Source: Chiridota heheva
Taxonomy: Eukaryota; Echinodermata; Holothuroidea; Apodida; Chiridotidae
DNA length: 64,000 bases
Assembly (NCBI GenBank): GCA_020152595.1
Contig: JAIGNY010000411.1
Coordinates: forward strand, 461,501-525,500
Reading direction: 5' to 3'
Both the position numbers and the translations under genes were made by a program. Within the stretch, counting starts at the first letter, position 1, and every line of letters starts with the position of its first letter. Below the pieces are notes generated by a model. It had not been told where the DNA came from and searched no databases. It saw nothing but the letters and a program-made list of their open reading frames with translations. Positions 1 through 12,500 of the stretch are shown piece after piece.

Positions 1-883
1 GGAGGGGTTAGTAAAGTTAAAGGATAGGTATCATCCCATAAATACATTCAGAAGTGATCGCCCCCCTTTGTTGGTAACGTTACTTCCGGTTTTCAATTTT
101 TCCTATTGATCACGAGAAATCAAGATGTTATCGATCACACATCCGCTAGACCGAACATACTTGCCTACATGTGTTTATCGATAATATCACAGACTAATTG
201 CAATCAATAAGGAAATGTGACGTTACCTGTTCACTTCTAAATTAATATATTGGACGATATGTTTCCTTTAAACTTGGAAATTGGTGTTCACTTGACAGCT
301 TTTTTTAAAGTGCAAATGATTATGTTTACGACAGTTTAAGTTAGTGGGCCACAGTAGAATGCATAATGATAATATCTAAAAATACCTTTAAAAAAAACTG
401 GATTTTTCACCCACTGTAGCTAATGTAACCTCTAGCTATCCATAGGGCGTGTTCTCACTGGAGTGCAAGCTCTCGATCAGATCCACTGCGCAAGCATAAA
501 CATTTCACGGTAATGATCGTTTCCGGTAACGTGTCGGTACTATGATATTAAAACCACGGAACCAAAATTTGTTTCCCATGCACCAAAAATGCAAAATTGG
601 CAGAACTGATTAACACACACATTTTTTTTAATGCGGGAGTTAAAGGAATTATCCCGTGGATTTTTATATATAGATTTATATGTGTGTGTGTGTGTGTGAT
701 AAAGAAAACTTACAGAAACAACATGCTAAAAAAACTATGTTGATATCTTATTCCATTTAGTCTAGCTATAACAGTTTAAAAAGTAGAACAATGTTCTTAA
801 AAAAACCTGTACAGTACATGTATACGTCCTTCAACTTAATGATGTCATAAATGCAGCACAATTATGTATTTCTTATAGATTTA
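1..883. other. No gene seen
   Basis: AT-rich sequence with a short TG run (680-698). Small reading frames only, none recognisable. Confidence 0.6.
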
Positions 884-1245
884 ATCACACTTTTTTGAAA
901 TTATCAAAGAACATTTTTGGTCCGATATTGAGATATGGTGAAATACACAATTGGCATGAAATTATTTGGTTTTTTTTCTTAATGTACATTACATTTTCAA
1001 TATGAGAAAAAACAAAAGTCAATTTTAAAGAATTATACAAAAGATTTTCATGGAATTGTCACTATAACATCACAGATGTTGCCAATTTACCACTTTTTAT
1101 TGAAATTGGGAAATCTTTAAAAATCCATATCTCCTGAAAGGAATGTAATATGAACCTCATTTTTGTACCAGATTGTTTATATAATTATGTTCTTTCAATT
1201 TTCAAATAAAATTTTGCCAAAAGTCACAGGAATATTCCTTTAAAT
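884..1245 (-). repeat. Interspersed family C, copy 1 (inverted)
   Basis: The stretch ttgaaattgggaaatcttta..atctcctgaa..tttttgtaccaga is the reverse complement of the core of the 15.47-15.83 and 23.22-23.66 kb copies. It ends aggaatattccttta. Nothing coding is visible around it. Confidence 0.65.
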
Positions 1246-2320
1246 CCATGCAATTCTTTCACTTTGATGCGCCGAATTTAGAGCTAGAGGCTTAGGTGTG
1301 ATTAACAATACTAGGCCTAAATTACGCTGACATTTGAATTGGGTTAACACCTGATTTTTTATTTTCACCACAAATAAATGCAAAGATTACCTGATGAGTT
1401 GCATGCAGTAGATTGTGCGAAGAAAAAAACAGATTGCGAAATAAACAAACAAAAATGTTTCAGAGTTGCTGAGATTACAACGTGGTTTGTAAACATCAGT
1501 GCCATTATCCCAAGAGGGTTGCATAAAGTAAAGTACAATTTGGAATGCCACTGGGTTGGAATATTGTTTATACAATATGCTAGCTGCCAGCTAGTGGCAT
1601 ACTTTTTAATCTTGTGCGGCACGGCGATAAGTGTTAAAAACATATCAAAATAATTGAAAAACAGCAATTTATTTGCTTATATTTCATTTCTGCATCATTT
1701 GTAAAAAGCGCCTTAAAACCATTGATCATCATTTTTGACAATTTGTTAGCCTTACCGGTAATTGAAAGACTTAAAATAGCCTATTCAAGTGTTGTGACAT
1801 TCCTTATTTTGGGGCTGGAAATCGCGATGGTTGTTTTTATTGTAGGGATAGAACCAGTTCCGCAAAAATTTCTGGAATTTTTGACGTGTGATCGCATTTT
1901 GGTCATGTGATTGTATACACGATAAACGATAATAAACAAAAAATGGATCATTGATTGAATTAAACGAAAATGCACATCCCTAATTAACACCTGTCAATGT
2001 GTCATGTTCTTGTCTGTTATGAAGCTTCTTGTTACGAGCAAAAAGTTGGTAACAATACATGCTTTTGCATCTGTTGATTCTGAGTATTTTTTATTTTTTT
2101 CTTCAAATTAATGGAGTTTAAATTATTTTGAGAATTTTTCATGGAACCTCAAAATAGGTTCCGAAGGGTCCCATGTACAAACAGCACAGAATCTGAAATT
2201 GGGTTCCAATAAATTCTGAAATTTTGAGGCTTGCTATCAATGATCCGCCAGTTTTTTTACTGTGAAAATGCTCACTGGATCTGATTGCAGTCACTTGGTC
2301 TTTATAATCCTTGTTGAGGG
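1246..2320. other. No gene seen
   Basis: Overlapping frames of 60-100 residues on both strands at 1365-1667 have no recognisable motif. 2139-2260 is plain AT-rich sequence. Confidence 0.55.
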
Positions 2321-2327
2321 TAGGATC

Positions 2328-2393
2328 ATGATTTGGGAGGGAGATCAGATCCACGGAGGAGGTCTTCAAAAAAATGGGTATGAACACAGATCA
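2328..2393 (+). CDS. ESD: Candidate N-terminal exon of esterase D (tentative)
   Basis: The reading frame here gives H-G-G-G-L-Q-K-N-G-Y-E-H-R-S (2352-2393). It resembles the N-terminal GGLQK..EH.S segment expected just before the first firm ESD exon. An in-frame ATG at 2328 would put nine residues before the Gly-Gly, slightly fewer than in human ESD. The splice is unresolved. A donor at 2377/2378 (GG|GTATGA) matches the phase of the acceptor at 6474 but drops the EHRS part. A donor at 2393/2394 keeps EHRS but is in the wrong phase and is weak. It may be a decayed exon or a chance match. Confidence 0.35.
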
Positions 2394-3120
2394 GTGACCA
2401 CATTAGTTAGCCTGCTCGGTTACATTCCACTGGTTTGCAATGACCCACATCTTCACTCATACTGTACCTCGCGATCAGATCACCTGCATTGAATCTGTTC
2501 GCAAAGCTCACATTTCAAATTTGAGCACATGACAATTAATATCCAATCACAAATGAAGTTGGTGAAGATGGGATATAGCATCTTTACTGTTTGTCCGTTT
2601 GTATGTCAGTCCGTTTACATCTATTGTCCATCTGGCCTCCTGCTATGTTCAGGTACTAGGGGAACAAAAGATTGCAGCCCTAGGAAAGGAATTCCAACTA
2701 TTTTTATGAAAAGAAATTTATGTAGAGGAGAACAATAGCATTCCAGACTTGAATAGCAGCAATTAAAGGATTGGTTCTGGGATGAAAAGAGTTGAATGAT
2801 AGAACTGATGACTTAATGGAATTCATAATAAAGTGTCTTGGAAATGAATAGAGAAAATTAATAAGGTTTCGCTAGAATAGAGTGGAAACATAATAGACTT
2901 ATTATAAACAACAATTAATCTACAATGAATTTTCTTTCTGATTAGGTAGATAGAACAGCCTATTTGGTTTATAAGGGGGGGGGAGGTGAGCATGTTTCTA
3001 TTGGAAGTGTCAGCTTTAAGTTAAGGCTTTGGGGGCTGGAGTGAATGGAGATTATAATGAAGGTTGGAATGATGAGTTGGTTAAGAGTATAATCATTTGG
3101 TAGATGAGTGGATGGCAAAA

Positions 3121-4545
3121 GGTGGGGGATGGTAGGTGAATGGGGATGTTAGGTGAATGGGGGTGGTAGGTGAATGGGGATGATAGGTGAATGGGGATGG
3201 TAGGTGAATGGGGATGTTAGGTGAATGGGGATGGTAGGTGAATGGGGGTGGTAGGTGAATGGGGATGGTAGGTGAATGGGGATGGCAGGTGAATGGGGAT
3301 GGCAGGTGAATGGGGATGGCAGGTGAATGGGGATGGTAGGTGAATGGGGATGGTAGGTGAATGGGGATGGTAGGTGAATGGGGGATGGTAGGTGAATGGG
3401 GATGGTAGGTGAATGGGGGATGGTAGGTGAATGGGGGTGGTAGGTGAATGGGGATGGTAGGTGAATGGGGATGGCAGGTGAATGGGGTATGGCAGGTGAA
3501 TGGGGGTTGGGAGGTGAATGGGGATGGTAGGTGAATGGGGATGGTAGGTGAATGGGGATGGTAGGTGAATGGGGATGATAGGTGAATGGGGATGGTAGGT
3601 GAATGGGGATGGTAGGTGAATGGGGGTGGTAGGTGAATGGGGAATGGTAGGTGAATGGGGATGGTAGGTGAATGGGGATGGTAGGTGAATGGGGAATGGT
3701 AGGTGAATGGGGATGTTAGGTGAATGGGGATGTTAGGTGAATGGGGGATGTTAGGTGAATGGGGATGGTAGGTGAATGGGGATGGTAGGTGAATGGGGGA
3801 TGGTAGGTGAATGGGGATGGTAGGTGAACGGGGGTGGTAGGTGAATGGGGAATGGTAGGTGAATGGGGGATGGTAGGTGAATCGGGGATGGTAGGTGAAT
3901 GGGGAATGGTAGGTGAATGGGGGATGTTAGGTGAATGGGGATGTTAGGTGAATGGGGATGGTAGGTGAATGGGGATGGTAGGTGAATGGGGATGGTAGGT
4001 GAATGGGGATGGTAGGTGAATGGGGATGGTAGGTGAGTGGGGATGGTAGGTGAGTGGGGATGGTAGGTGAATGGGGGATGGTAGGTGAATGGGGATGGTA
4101 GGTGAATGGGGGATGGTAGGTGAATGGGGGATGGTAGGTGAATGGGAGATGGTAGGTGAATGGGGATGGTAGGTGAATGGGGGATGGTAGGTGAATGGGG
4201 ATGGTAGGTGAATGGGGATGGTAGGTGATTGGGGATGGTAGGTGAATGGGAGATGATAGGTGAATGGGAGATGATAGGTGAATGGGGATGGTAGGTGAAT
4301 GGGGGTGGTAGGTGAATGGGGATGGTAGGTGAATGGGAGATGGTAGGTGAATGGGGGTGGTAGGTGAATGGGGGATGGTAGGTGAATAGGGGATGGTAGG
4401 TGAATGGGGGATGGTAGGTGAATGGGGGATGGTAGGTGAAGGGAGCATGTTGAGGAATAGAGGATGGTAGGTGAATGGAGGATGGTAGATGAATGGAGGA
4501 TGGCAGGTGTAGGCAGATGGTAGGTGAATGGGGCATTTTGAGTCA
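3121..4545. repeat. 17-bp minisatellite, about 80 copies
   Basis: The unit is GGGGATGGTAGGTGAAT with single-base variants (ggtgg, gatgtt, gatggc) and occasional extra G. The plus strand is G-rich and C-poor. The long reading frames on the minus strand (proline/histidine/threonine repeats) exist only because the unit lacks stops in those frames; they are not genes. Confidence 0.95.
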
Positions 4546-4624
4546 ATAGAAGTGAGGGGATGGGAGTTAGAGGAAGGAATGTTTTGTGGAAGAGGGTAGA
4601 ATGATTGGTTGATGTAGGAATTAT

Positions 4625-5400
4625 GATGACGGTGGGATGGCATTGGAGACAGGATGGGATGAAATGTGGGACAGGGTGGGATGGCATGTGGGACAGGGTG
4701 GGATGGCATGTGGGACAGGGTGGGATGGCATGTGGGACATGGTGGCATGTGGGACAGGGTACTATAGAATGTAGAACAGGATGTCATGGCATATAGGACA
4801 GGGTGGGATAGCATGTGGGACAGGGTAGCATGGCATGTGGGACAGGGTGGCATGGCATGTGGAACAAAGTAGTGCCATGGCATTTATGACAAGCTGGGAT
4901 GGCATGTGGGACAAGGTGGAATGGCATGGGGACAGAATGTAATGACATGCGAGGCAGGATGGCTTGTCGTCTGGATTTCAGGTAGGGTGGGATAAGATGT
5001 AATGGCCTGGCCTATAGGTCATGGCGGGATGGCACATGGTACGGCACGTGGTACATGGAAGGATGGCATGTGAGACAGGGTAGGATGGCACATGGTACAG
5101 GGAGGGATGAAATGTGGGACAAGGTGTGTTGGTATATGAAACAAGGAGGGACATGGCATGTGGGACAGGGAGGCATGGTATGTGGGACAGGGTGTCATGG
5201 TATATGGGACAGGGTGGCAAGGCATATGGTGAGATGTCATCTTGATTGCAGGTGTGATAGCATATGGGTCATGTTGTGGAATGGTATCTGAATTTCATGT
5301 ATGATTTCCTGTAGGGAGGGATATAGGATGGGACATGCAGAACAGAGGGTGGGATGGCAGTTGTGACAGAGGGTGGAAAGCATGTTATTAGTGGTGAGGG
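4625..5400. repeat. Degenerate 22-bp minisatellite
   Basis: Core GGCATGTGGGACAGGGTGGGAT, clear at 4670-4740 and 4800-4870 and weaker to 5400. It borders the 17-bp array and shares its G-rich strand, but the unit is different. The reading frames over it are repeat by-products. Confidence 0.85.
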
Positions 5401-5421
5401 GATTTGTATCATTTGCGATGT

Positions 5422-5440
5422 CTTTTTTTTTTTTTTTTGA
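5422..5440. repeat. Poly(T) tract
   Basis: About 18 consecutive T, directly after the 22-bp array. Confidence 0.9.
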
Positions 5441-5729
5441 GGCAATCCTCGAGAAGGTCTATTGTCGGGGGATCATAAATTAGAGATTAAGTTAGAATGC
5501 AGCCATTGTTTGGCTACTGAAGATGATGAAAATTTGCTTTAGGTACTTGGGGTATGAAAAAGATGGTCTTGATATGGTAGGCTCATGTTGTTGACCATCA
5601 GTGGTGGTGCCAGAATTTTGGTCATGAAGGGGGAAGAGAGACAAATTTGTATCATGGAGGAGGGACAAAAGTTTATAAATTGGACAAAATATGTCACTTT
5701 ACAAAATTATCTGGGAAGCAAAGTGATTT

Positions 5730-5750
5730 GATGGGGGGGGGGGGGGGGCG
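5730..5750. repeat. Poly(G) tract
   Basis: About 17 G in a row with one C near the end. A likely place for sequencing length errors. Similar G runs occur at 16549-16561 and 40599-40608. Confidence 0.9.
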
Positions 5751-6105
5751 GGAAGTTCCCCATAGTGCCACCACTGCTGACCATGAGGTCCCTCCTGAAT
5801 GTACTGATTCTGTGGTTCCTTCTGATGCATTGGTTTCTCTGCTTTATGGTGACCATTTTGTTGGTACTGTTGTGAAGTCATTTCTTTGTGGAAACCATAC
5901 TCTTTGGTTTATCAAAATCCTGATAATGTCCATGATTCAGATGTTGGTGGACAGGATAGGTATATACACTCTGAGATGGAATACCTGTAGAAGGATGGGT
6001 CCTCAGGAACTGACAGGAGCATGTGAACGCCTCCTTGACCACCTGACATCTGATGGTATTCAGGTTTCTCGATATAATCTGAACATTCCACCTCCCTACG
6101 ACTGA
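5740..6105 (-). other. Possible Gln/His-rich coding remnant, unidentified
   Basis: On the minus strand, one frame gives YTYPVHQHLNHGHYQDFDKP (about 5980-5900), and after a single-base shift at about 5880 the next frame gives TSQQYQQNGHHKAEKP and QNQYIQEGPHGQQWWHYGE. The composition is unlike its AT-rich surroundings and fits a low-complexity protein segment. The plus-strand frame (152 residues) over the same bases has no recognisable motif. It may be a gene or transposon fragment. Confidence 0.3.
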
Positions 6106-6474
6106 AATCATACTATTGATCAAAGGCATCCACCTTGGGCTGATGATAGGGTGGGTTATTTTATGTTCATTTCATAGGTAGTTGTTGATTGGGGTATGGG
6201 GAATTTCAGAAATGCCCAGCTGATCTTATTTAAATAATCATTACTGACGATTAAAAATAAAGAAAATTTGCATAAAAAAATTGCATATTAAGATTGAAAT
6301 TGAAAGAAAAAAACCCTGTATAATTGCCAATTTATAACTGTATTTGATTTTGTCATGTGTTTTGTTAAGATTTCATGAGGAATTTAATTAATGTCGCTTT
6401 TTCTTATCCACTAAACCTTTGAAATACACTTTTGTGGACGATGTATAAAACAGTGACATGCTTTTATATTGCAG

Positions 6475-6563
6475 CTCAGAATGTCAATGCAAGATGACCT
6501 TCGGAGTGTACCTGCCCCCTCAAGTGGAGAACCAGAAGTGTCCTGTGCTTTACTTCCTTTCGG
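6475..6563 (+). CDS. ESD: ESD exon, start of the conserved core
   Basis: Acceptor tattgcag at 6467-6474, donor GGTAAG with GT at 6564. The exon starts with the third base of a codon and reads [16 protein letters not shown], then ends CPVLYFLS and one base of a Gly codon. The K-M-T-F-x-V-Y-L-P-P segment is the first strand pair of the esterase D fold. The following intron is about 8.5 kb and holds several repeat families and a hairpin. Confidence 0.93.
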
Positions 6564-9500
6564 GTAAGCCAAAAGGATAAGGTTAGGTGATGCAAATCTC
6601 ATCCATGACGTTACTCGTTTGATTTTACCCACATTACAAAAATATTCTGATTACCACTTGTTAATGTGACTCATTTTGTACTCATTAGATTCTTCATATT
6701 TTGATTTTAAATGATTAGTTCAGTGGTCAAGCATCTCATATGAAAGAGGACTTCACAATGGACAAAATGGTGAATAAAACGCTCAAAATTATTATTTCCT
6801 TAAGGAGATATTCAAGTTTAAAGCTCTGTCTTAGCTATGTAGGAACGACTGATGTAGTAAGTCTACTATGGAAGGTTTGGCATCCTCATCCTCACATTCT
6901 TAACAATTCTTAATGTATTTTAAACAAAGTTTATTTAAAGTTTTTACTATTTAAATTAATTTTCTCAAACTTTCTTAAGGTGGTATATTATAAATACCCT
7001 TACTAGAATAAGTTCTTTTATTTTCTTTATATATCCCATGGTTCTTAAGCCTCAAAATTGCAGGAGAAAATATGATAAAAGTACATAACGACTTTGAAGA
7101 ATCTGAGGCTATGAAGTAACAACTAGTCTGATTTCAGTTGTTTCTACACAAATGATATCAAACTTTAAACTTAAAATCATGAAAATGATTTAAATTAGTT
7201 TCTTGAGTGTAGGAAATTTGGGTCCTCCATGCTAAGTGGAAAACCCACTTTTTGATTAAAAGGTAAGGTTAGGGGTCAAGCATGTTCATCTTATGCGAAA
7301 AAGGACAAGAAAAGCGAAAAATGGTGAAGAAAGCAAACAAATGTCTTATTCTGTTGTTTAAGTTTACGGTTCTTTTTGCATTGGTGTCGTGACAGTACTT
7401 ACACGCAGATAGCAGTTCTGTGAGATCATTGTGACTGAAATCAGATCAGGAGTGACATCACAACCTTTCTTTGTCCTCAACTCAGCTTATTTCATTAAAG
7501 TTTTCTTTTGTTATAGATTTGTGAATTGGATATACCGGCACTTCATGAAAATTGTCTCAAAAAACTTTGAACAAAGAGTTTTTACTAGTAAAACAATGAA
7601 ATCAATTATCTCAGAAATAGGGTGAATGATTGTTATGACATGAGTATGTGGCATCATTGATGTGCACCAGACTTCTATATTAGTCAGTTTCAAATAAATA
7701 AAAAAACCTTCTACCACCCGACGATTTTCCTGCATGAATAATTTAACTTTAATGACAACTCTTAACTTCCAAAATGCACAAAGCAATTATCAAAAGATAA
7801 AGACTGATCGGCAACTCGAAAAAAACCGATAACCATGTTTTCTCATTTCCAAAATTTGTATTGCCAAAATTGTTAAGTTACTCAACGGGCCAGTACAAAA
7901 ACCTGTTTTAAATTATAATTTTGAATGAAAAAAAACCCTTCTACCTCCTGACGATTTTCTTGCATGAATAATTTAACTTCAATGACAACTCTTAACTTCC
8001 AAAATGGACAAAGCAATTATTGAAAGATTTGGACTGATCGACAAAGCAAACAATATTGACTATGATTATTGTCCATCATATACTGTTGTTCAGTGAATTT
8101 ATATCGTACATATTGTATCGCCGCCATGTAGGCTTGGGTGGTACCACAAAAATTTGGTACTGGTACTTTCGTTAAGACAGTACTTATACTATTTATAGTA
8201 CCCGTTCTTCTTAAGTACGGAAAAAGGTAAAAAGCTATCAATGTGTGCTTGGTATATTTGCTGTAGTATCACAATAAAATGTAACATTATAGACACATAC
8301 TAAGACACTGATAACATTATAAATGAATGCAGGGAGATAATTACCTCCGGGCATATTCATAGAGTTAAGGGTGGAAAGTATCAGGGAAAGAAATATTGAT
8401 TATTACCTCTATCGGGATTGATAGAAACTGTTGAAAAACTCACCCGCGAGCGCTGGCAACTGCTATTTTGAAAATGTTTTGTCAGTAAATGTGCGCAGTT
8501 TTCGATTTAATGCTTTATGCATGTTAACTTTACCATCGCTCTATTGTTTGACAACTTTTCAACTAATTAGATACATTCATTTAAGGCACTGTTTGAAACT
8601 AAGTCAGTAGCGAAGGCTCTTATACAAAATGCAACTTTTGAGTTGTCTTTATTAAACTGACGCACAAAACGTAAGTGAACGTCTCAATATGGTATCATTG
8701 CATATGTCTATTCATTTTGTATTACGTAAAAGTGAACCATGACGATAAAAGGCATTGTCAAAAGTTGACCTGCGATTGTCACGGAAAGGCCCAGTTTTTC
8801 TAGCGCATAGTCGAAATTTATCTATGCTTCTATGATACAGTAAGCCAATGCAGCAGTTTCAACGTTATAAGGTATACAGTGTTTTCTGACTGTATAGCAG
8901 CCATGTAGTGGCTATAGCATATACTACAGCCACAGATGTTATCTGACTAAGCGCCATGAGGCTTGTGGAGACCAAAGTTACAGTGTAAAAAGTCAGGATA
9001 AGGATTGTCAGTAATTTGGGGGCAGTAAAGAATAAGATTATTTCATGCTACGAAAATATTTTCAGTAGATTTCTTACTCAAAGAAACTTTTATTTTGGTG
9101 AGACATAAAGTGTTATTTTTTTGGGAATAAAATCATCATTTTTCAATTTTTTGGTCGCTAAGATTATAGCTTTGATCGCCATGGTCACCATAGCGACAGG
9201 AATTGTTGAGGGTTGCTCTTGAATACAACAAGCCTCTTGCTTGATCCAGAAAGGGGCAAGGTATCACTTGCCAAAAGGGCGTTTGTAAGGTATCATGGGC
9301 TCTTTGGTGTGATGGCAGTTGTAGAGATTTGGAGTAATCAATACAACAAGTAGCGTCTCTGCTTCTCTTTATATTGGGGAACTAATCAGCATGAAAAGAT
9401 GACAAAAAGTATGTTTTCTTAAACAAAATGTAGAGTGCTTAGGAAAAAATGGCATGGTGGAGGCAATAAGGGACAGTGCGGAACACCCCTCTGTAAAAGC

Positions 9501-12500
9501 GAAATTAGTAGGGGGCCTGATAGAAGTTCTGTTTGTTATTTTGTCATACAAGATAGATATGTGTTACCTCTATAGCTTCGTTGTAGCTTGGCAAGCTGGA
9601 GATCAGGGTTCTTTATTCAACAGCACTTCACAACTGGTTTATCAAACTGAGAAAGGGATAGAAAATTTCCAATTTACCTACCTACCTGTAGCTTGAAATA
9701 AAAACTTGAAGTCAGTTGAATCTTGTTTTTGTATTTCTTTTATTTGTTTTGTTTTATTGTTTTGTTTGATTTATTTACATCCCTACATGCAACACCAATC
9801 TCTCGATCAAGCATATTTTCTTAAGCTGTCCCTTTTACCTGAACTACAGAACACACTTCTCTCTCCCTCCATCTCAATTTCTGATCTTTTCAAGAACAAT
9901 CCTACCTCCAACTTCATCACCTTTCTCAGCAACAGCAATTTATTCCACCTGATCTAAACCTCCCTTTCATTTCCTTCTCTGTCTTACCTTCTCACCTTCC
10001 TTTTATTACCTTAACTTCTTTCCCTTATTCACCTTCTCTCCCTCCTTCCCTCTATCCCACCTCTCTTTCCTCTTTGTCTTAACTCAAGCACGTTAGTTTT
10101 AACAAACTCTTGGCACATTTGATTCTGACTGTTGCAGTGCTGATAAACATCAACAAACCAAACCATCTTTATTTGACATGCAATTACTTATTACTTGCAG
10201 ACTTAAGATTTTATTGTTCACCACTATAGAATCGACAAAACATTCATTCATCCCTTTTCTAAAACACCACTTTCATGAAAGTTAAAAGGTTGTTTTCTTT
10301 GTGATACATTAAACAGAATCAGCAATAAATACAGTGCAGTTATTCTGTTCAACTTGTACTCTAAAGTAGGGGCGCACCAGAAGAGTGACCTCTCACGGGG
10401 CAAGAGCCACAAAGATTTCCAGGTTACAAGCAGAAAAATTGCACTGGTAAATTAAATTCCCATGAAACATTGCTGCTAATCAGGAAATCCCCTTCAATTT
10501 TCGGGAAATCTTTCTCAATTTTTGGGAAATTTCCTTCATTTTGGTAAGCTTGCTTTATAATTTTGGGACATTTTGTTCAATTTTCTGGAAATATTGTCAA
10601 ATTTCTTCAAAATAACCAAATATTTTTACAAATTTTTGGTTCAAATTTACCAATTTAATGTTAATACTATCCCTATACTACTAATTGTACCTCTCAATTG
10701 GACAGAAAGGATGTAACCAGGTAGTTGAAATCCTCTCAGAGGGGGCAACTTTCTACACCTCTGTGCTAAAGTCATTTCCAGCTCTTGTTCTGTTTCCCTA
10801 ATAGTTTCATGCTACACATGGTGTTCTAATTTTTCTTGGTTTCAGCATCAAATGTGGGGATTTTCTAATCATTTAATGACATAAGGAATACAATTGAGAA
10901 ATTAACCAAACAAAGCCATTGTTTGTGGGTTTAAAGGTCATAAAGAAGAGCAGAAAAACCTACAATCAAACATGGATGATTGTACACATACTGTACCTGG
11001 CAACAATACCCCCTTTAACAATTATGTTAACTTTTCCTGTTAGATATTTAGGGGATAGATGCGAGGGTGGCCGTTCTCAAGTGCCGTCATCCGCGGTCTC
11101 AGACCGGCCACCCTCGCTTGTATCCCCCACTCATAAATATCCAGTTTTTTAGGTGAAAATATAGAAGAAAAAAAGGCAATTTATTTTGATCATTTTTCAT
11201 ATTTTCCTAACTCTCATTGTGGCATCATTTAGTTAAACGTTTCTTCATTTTTTTGTTGCGACGATCAACTGACCAGTTGAAGATCTGACCATACAGATTA
11301 AAGTTACTCGCCAAACTCATTGAAACAAAACACATGTTTGTTCTCAAACATCTTTTTCATTTTACTTTCGTATGACCCCAACAAGCTGTTCGTTGTTTTC
11401 AAATAATGGTAAAGAAATACATTAAAATGGGCAGGTCATAGGTTATCAAGTTTTGACTGAATCTCGAAACTGGCTAGCACTCTGAACATTTAGAACAAAG
11501 TTGAAAAACAAGGTCTTGGGAAAGTATAAACAGCTACAGGTGAATTAGGGATCAAGGTAAGATTCGAATGATAAACATAGGTTTATTTTTAGGCTTCTTT
11601 TGAAGAAATTTAGAAAGTTTGCAAATGTCGAATTTAGGTTTAATTGGGCTAATGTAGTTGGCAGCTTATTTGTTTTGTAACCAAAATAGGCTATGCTAAC
11701 ATTCTGTTTACATGTACACAGACACTGTGGACTGTCAGACTATTAAAATAATAATAATAATAATAATACATAAATTTATATAGCGCTAATTTTGTAAAAA
11801 CATTTAAAAGCGCTTTACATACAAGGAAATTACGATACAAAAACAAAAATAAGAATACAGAAATGACAACATAAATAGAAATACAATGGATGAACTGCAC
11901 ATTAGATGAATGAAATACAATGCATAGTGTACTGTTAGTTACATATCTACAATTTGAGGTATTTTGATAACAGTGTCAGTAAACGTTGTGGCATTTAATA
12001 ACTTGGGGCCCAAATATTGACTTTGCAAGGCTTTCAAATTTTTGTTCTGGTCAGTAGAGGAAGGGTGGCAAATAATTTATTAATCATTGTAATTTCTATA
12101 AAATAATTAAGAACGGTTGCTGTGAAAGATTGTTCTCTAATCAAACCCAGACCTGTTAATTGAGACTCATGAGAGTAGTGATTGTTGTGGCTGTAATTTT
12201 GTGGTTGGTTTAATTTTTTCATACATTTTCTTATATTTCTTTGCACATCCTTGGATATACTTTTCATTATTTTGCCAATGTAGGCCAATATTTTTCCTAG
12301 GGATACATACATGCACTGCCATACAGGTCAGTCTGGTCTCAAATGTATTTCAGACCATCGATTAGCCAAACAGAGTAATTACAAATCGAAAATAGTGCCA
12401 TTTGAGACTTAGGATGATGTACATTTATTATGCTTAATAAAGGTGTTAATATATGGAAAGTGTTGATCATCATCATTCTCCTAACGTACATCTTGCTGGT

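Noticed and set aside
1365-1667. Three overlapping frames of 62-100 residues
   Set aside because: No motif, opposite strands open at the same place, no splice context.
3751-4883. Minus-strand frames of 247-318 residues, rich in His, Pro, Thr and Ser
   Set aside because: They follow the 17-bp and 22-bp minisatellites exactly; three frames are open at once, which is typical of stop-free repeat units.
5647-5700. Alternative ESD first exon (GGGTKVYKLDK)
   Set aside because: Weaker match to the GGLQKV.EH.S segment than 2352-2393 and no suitable donor in phase.
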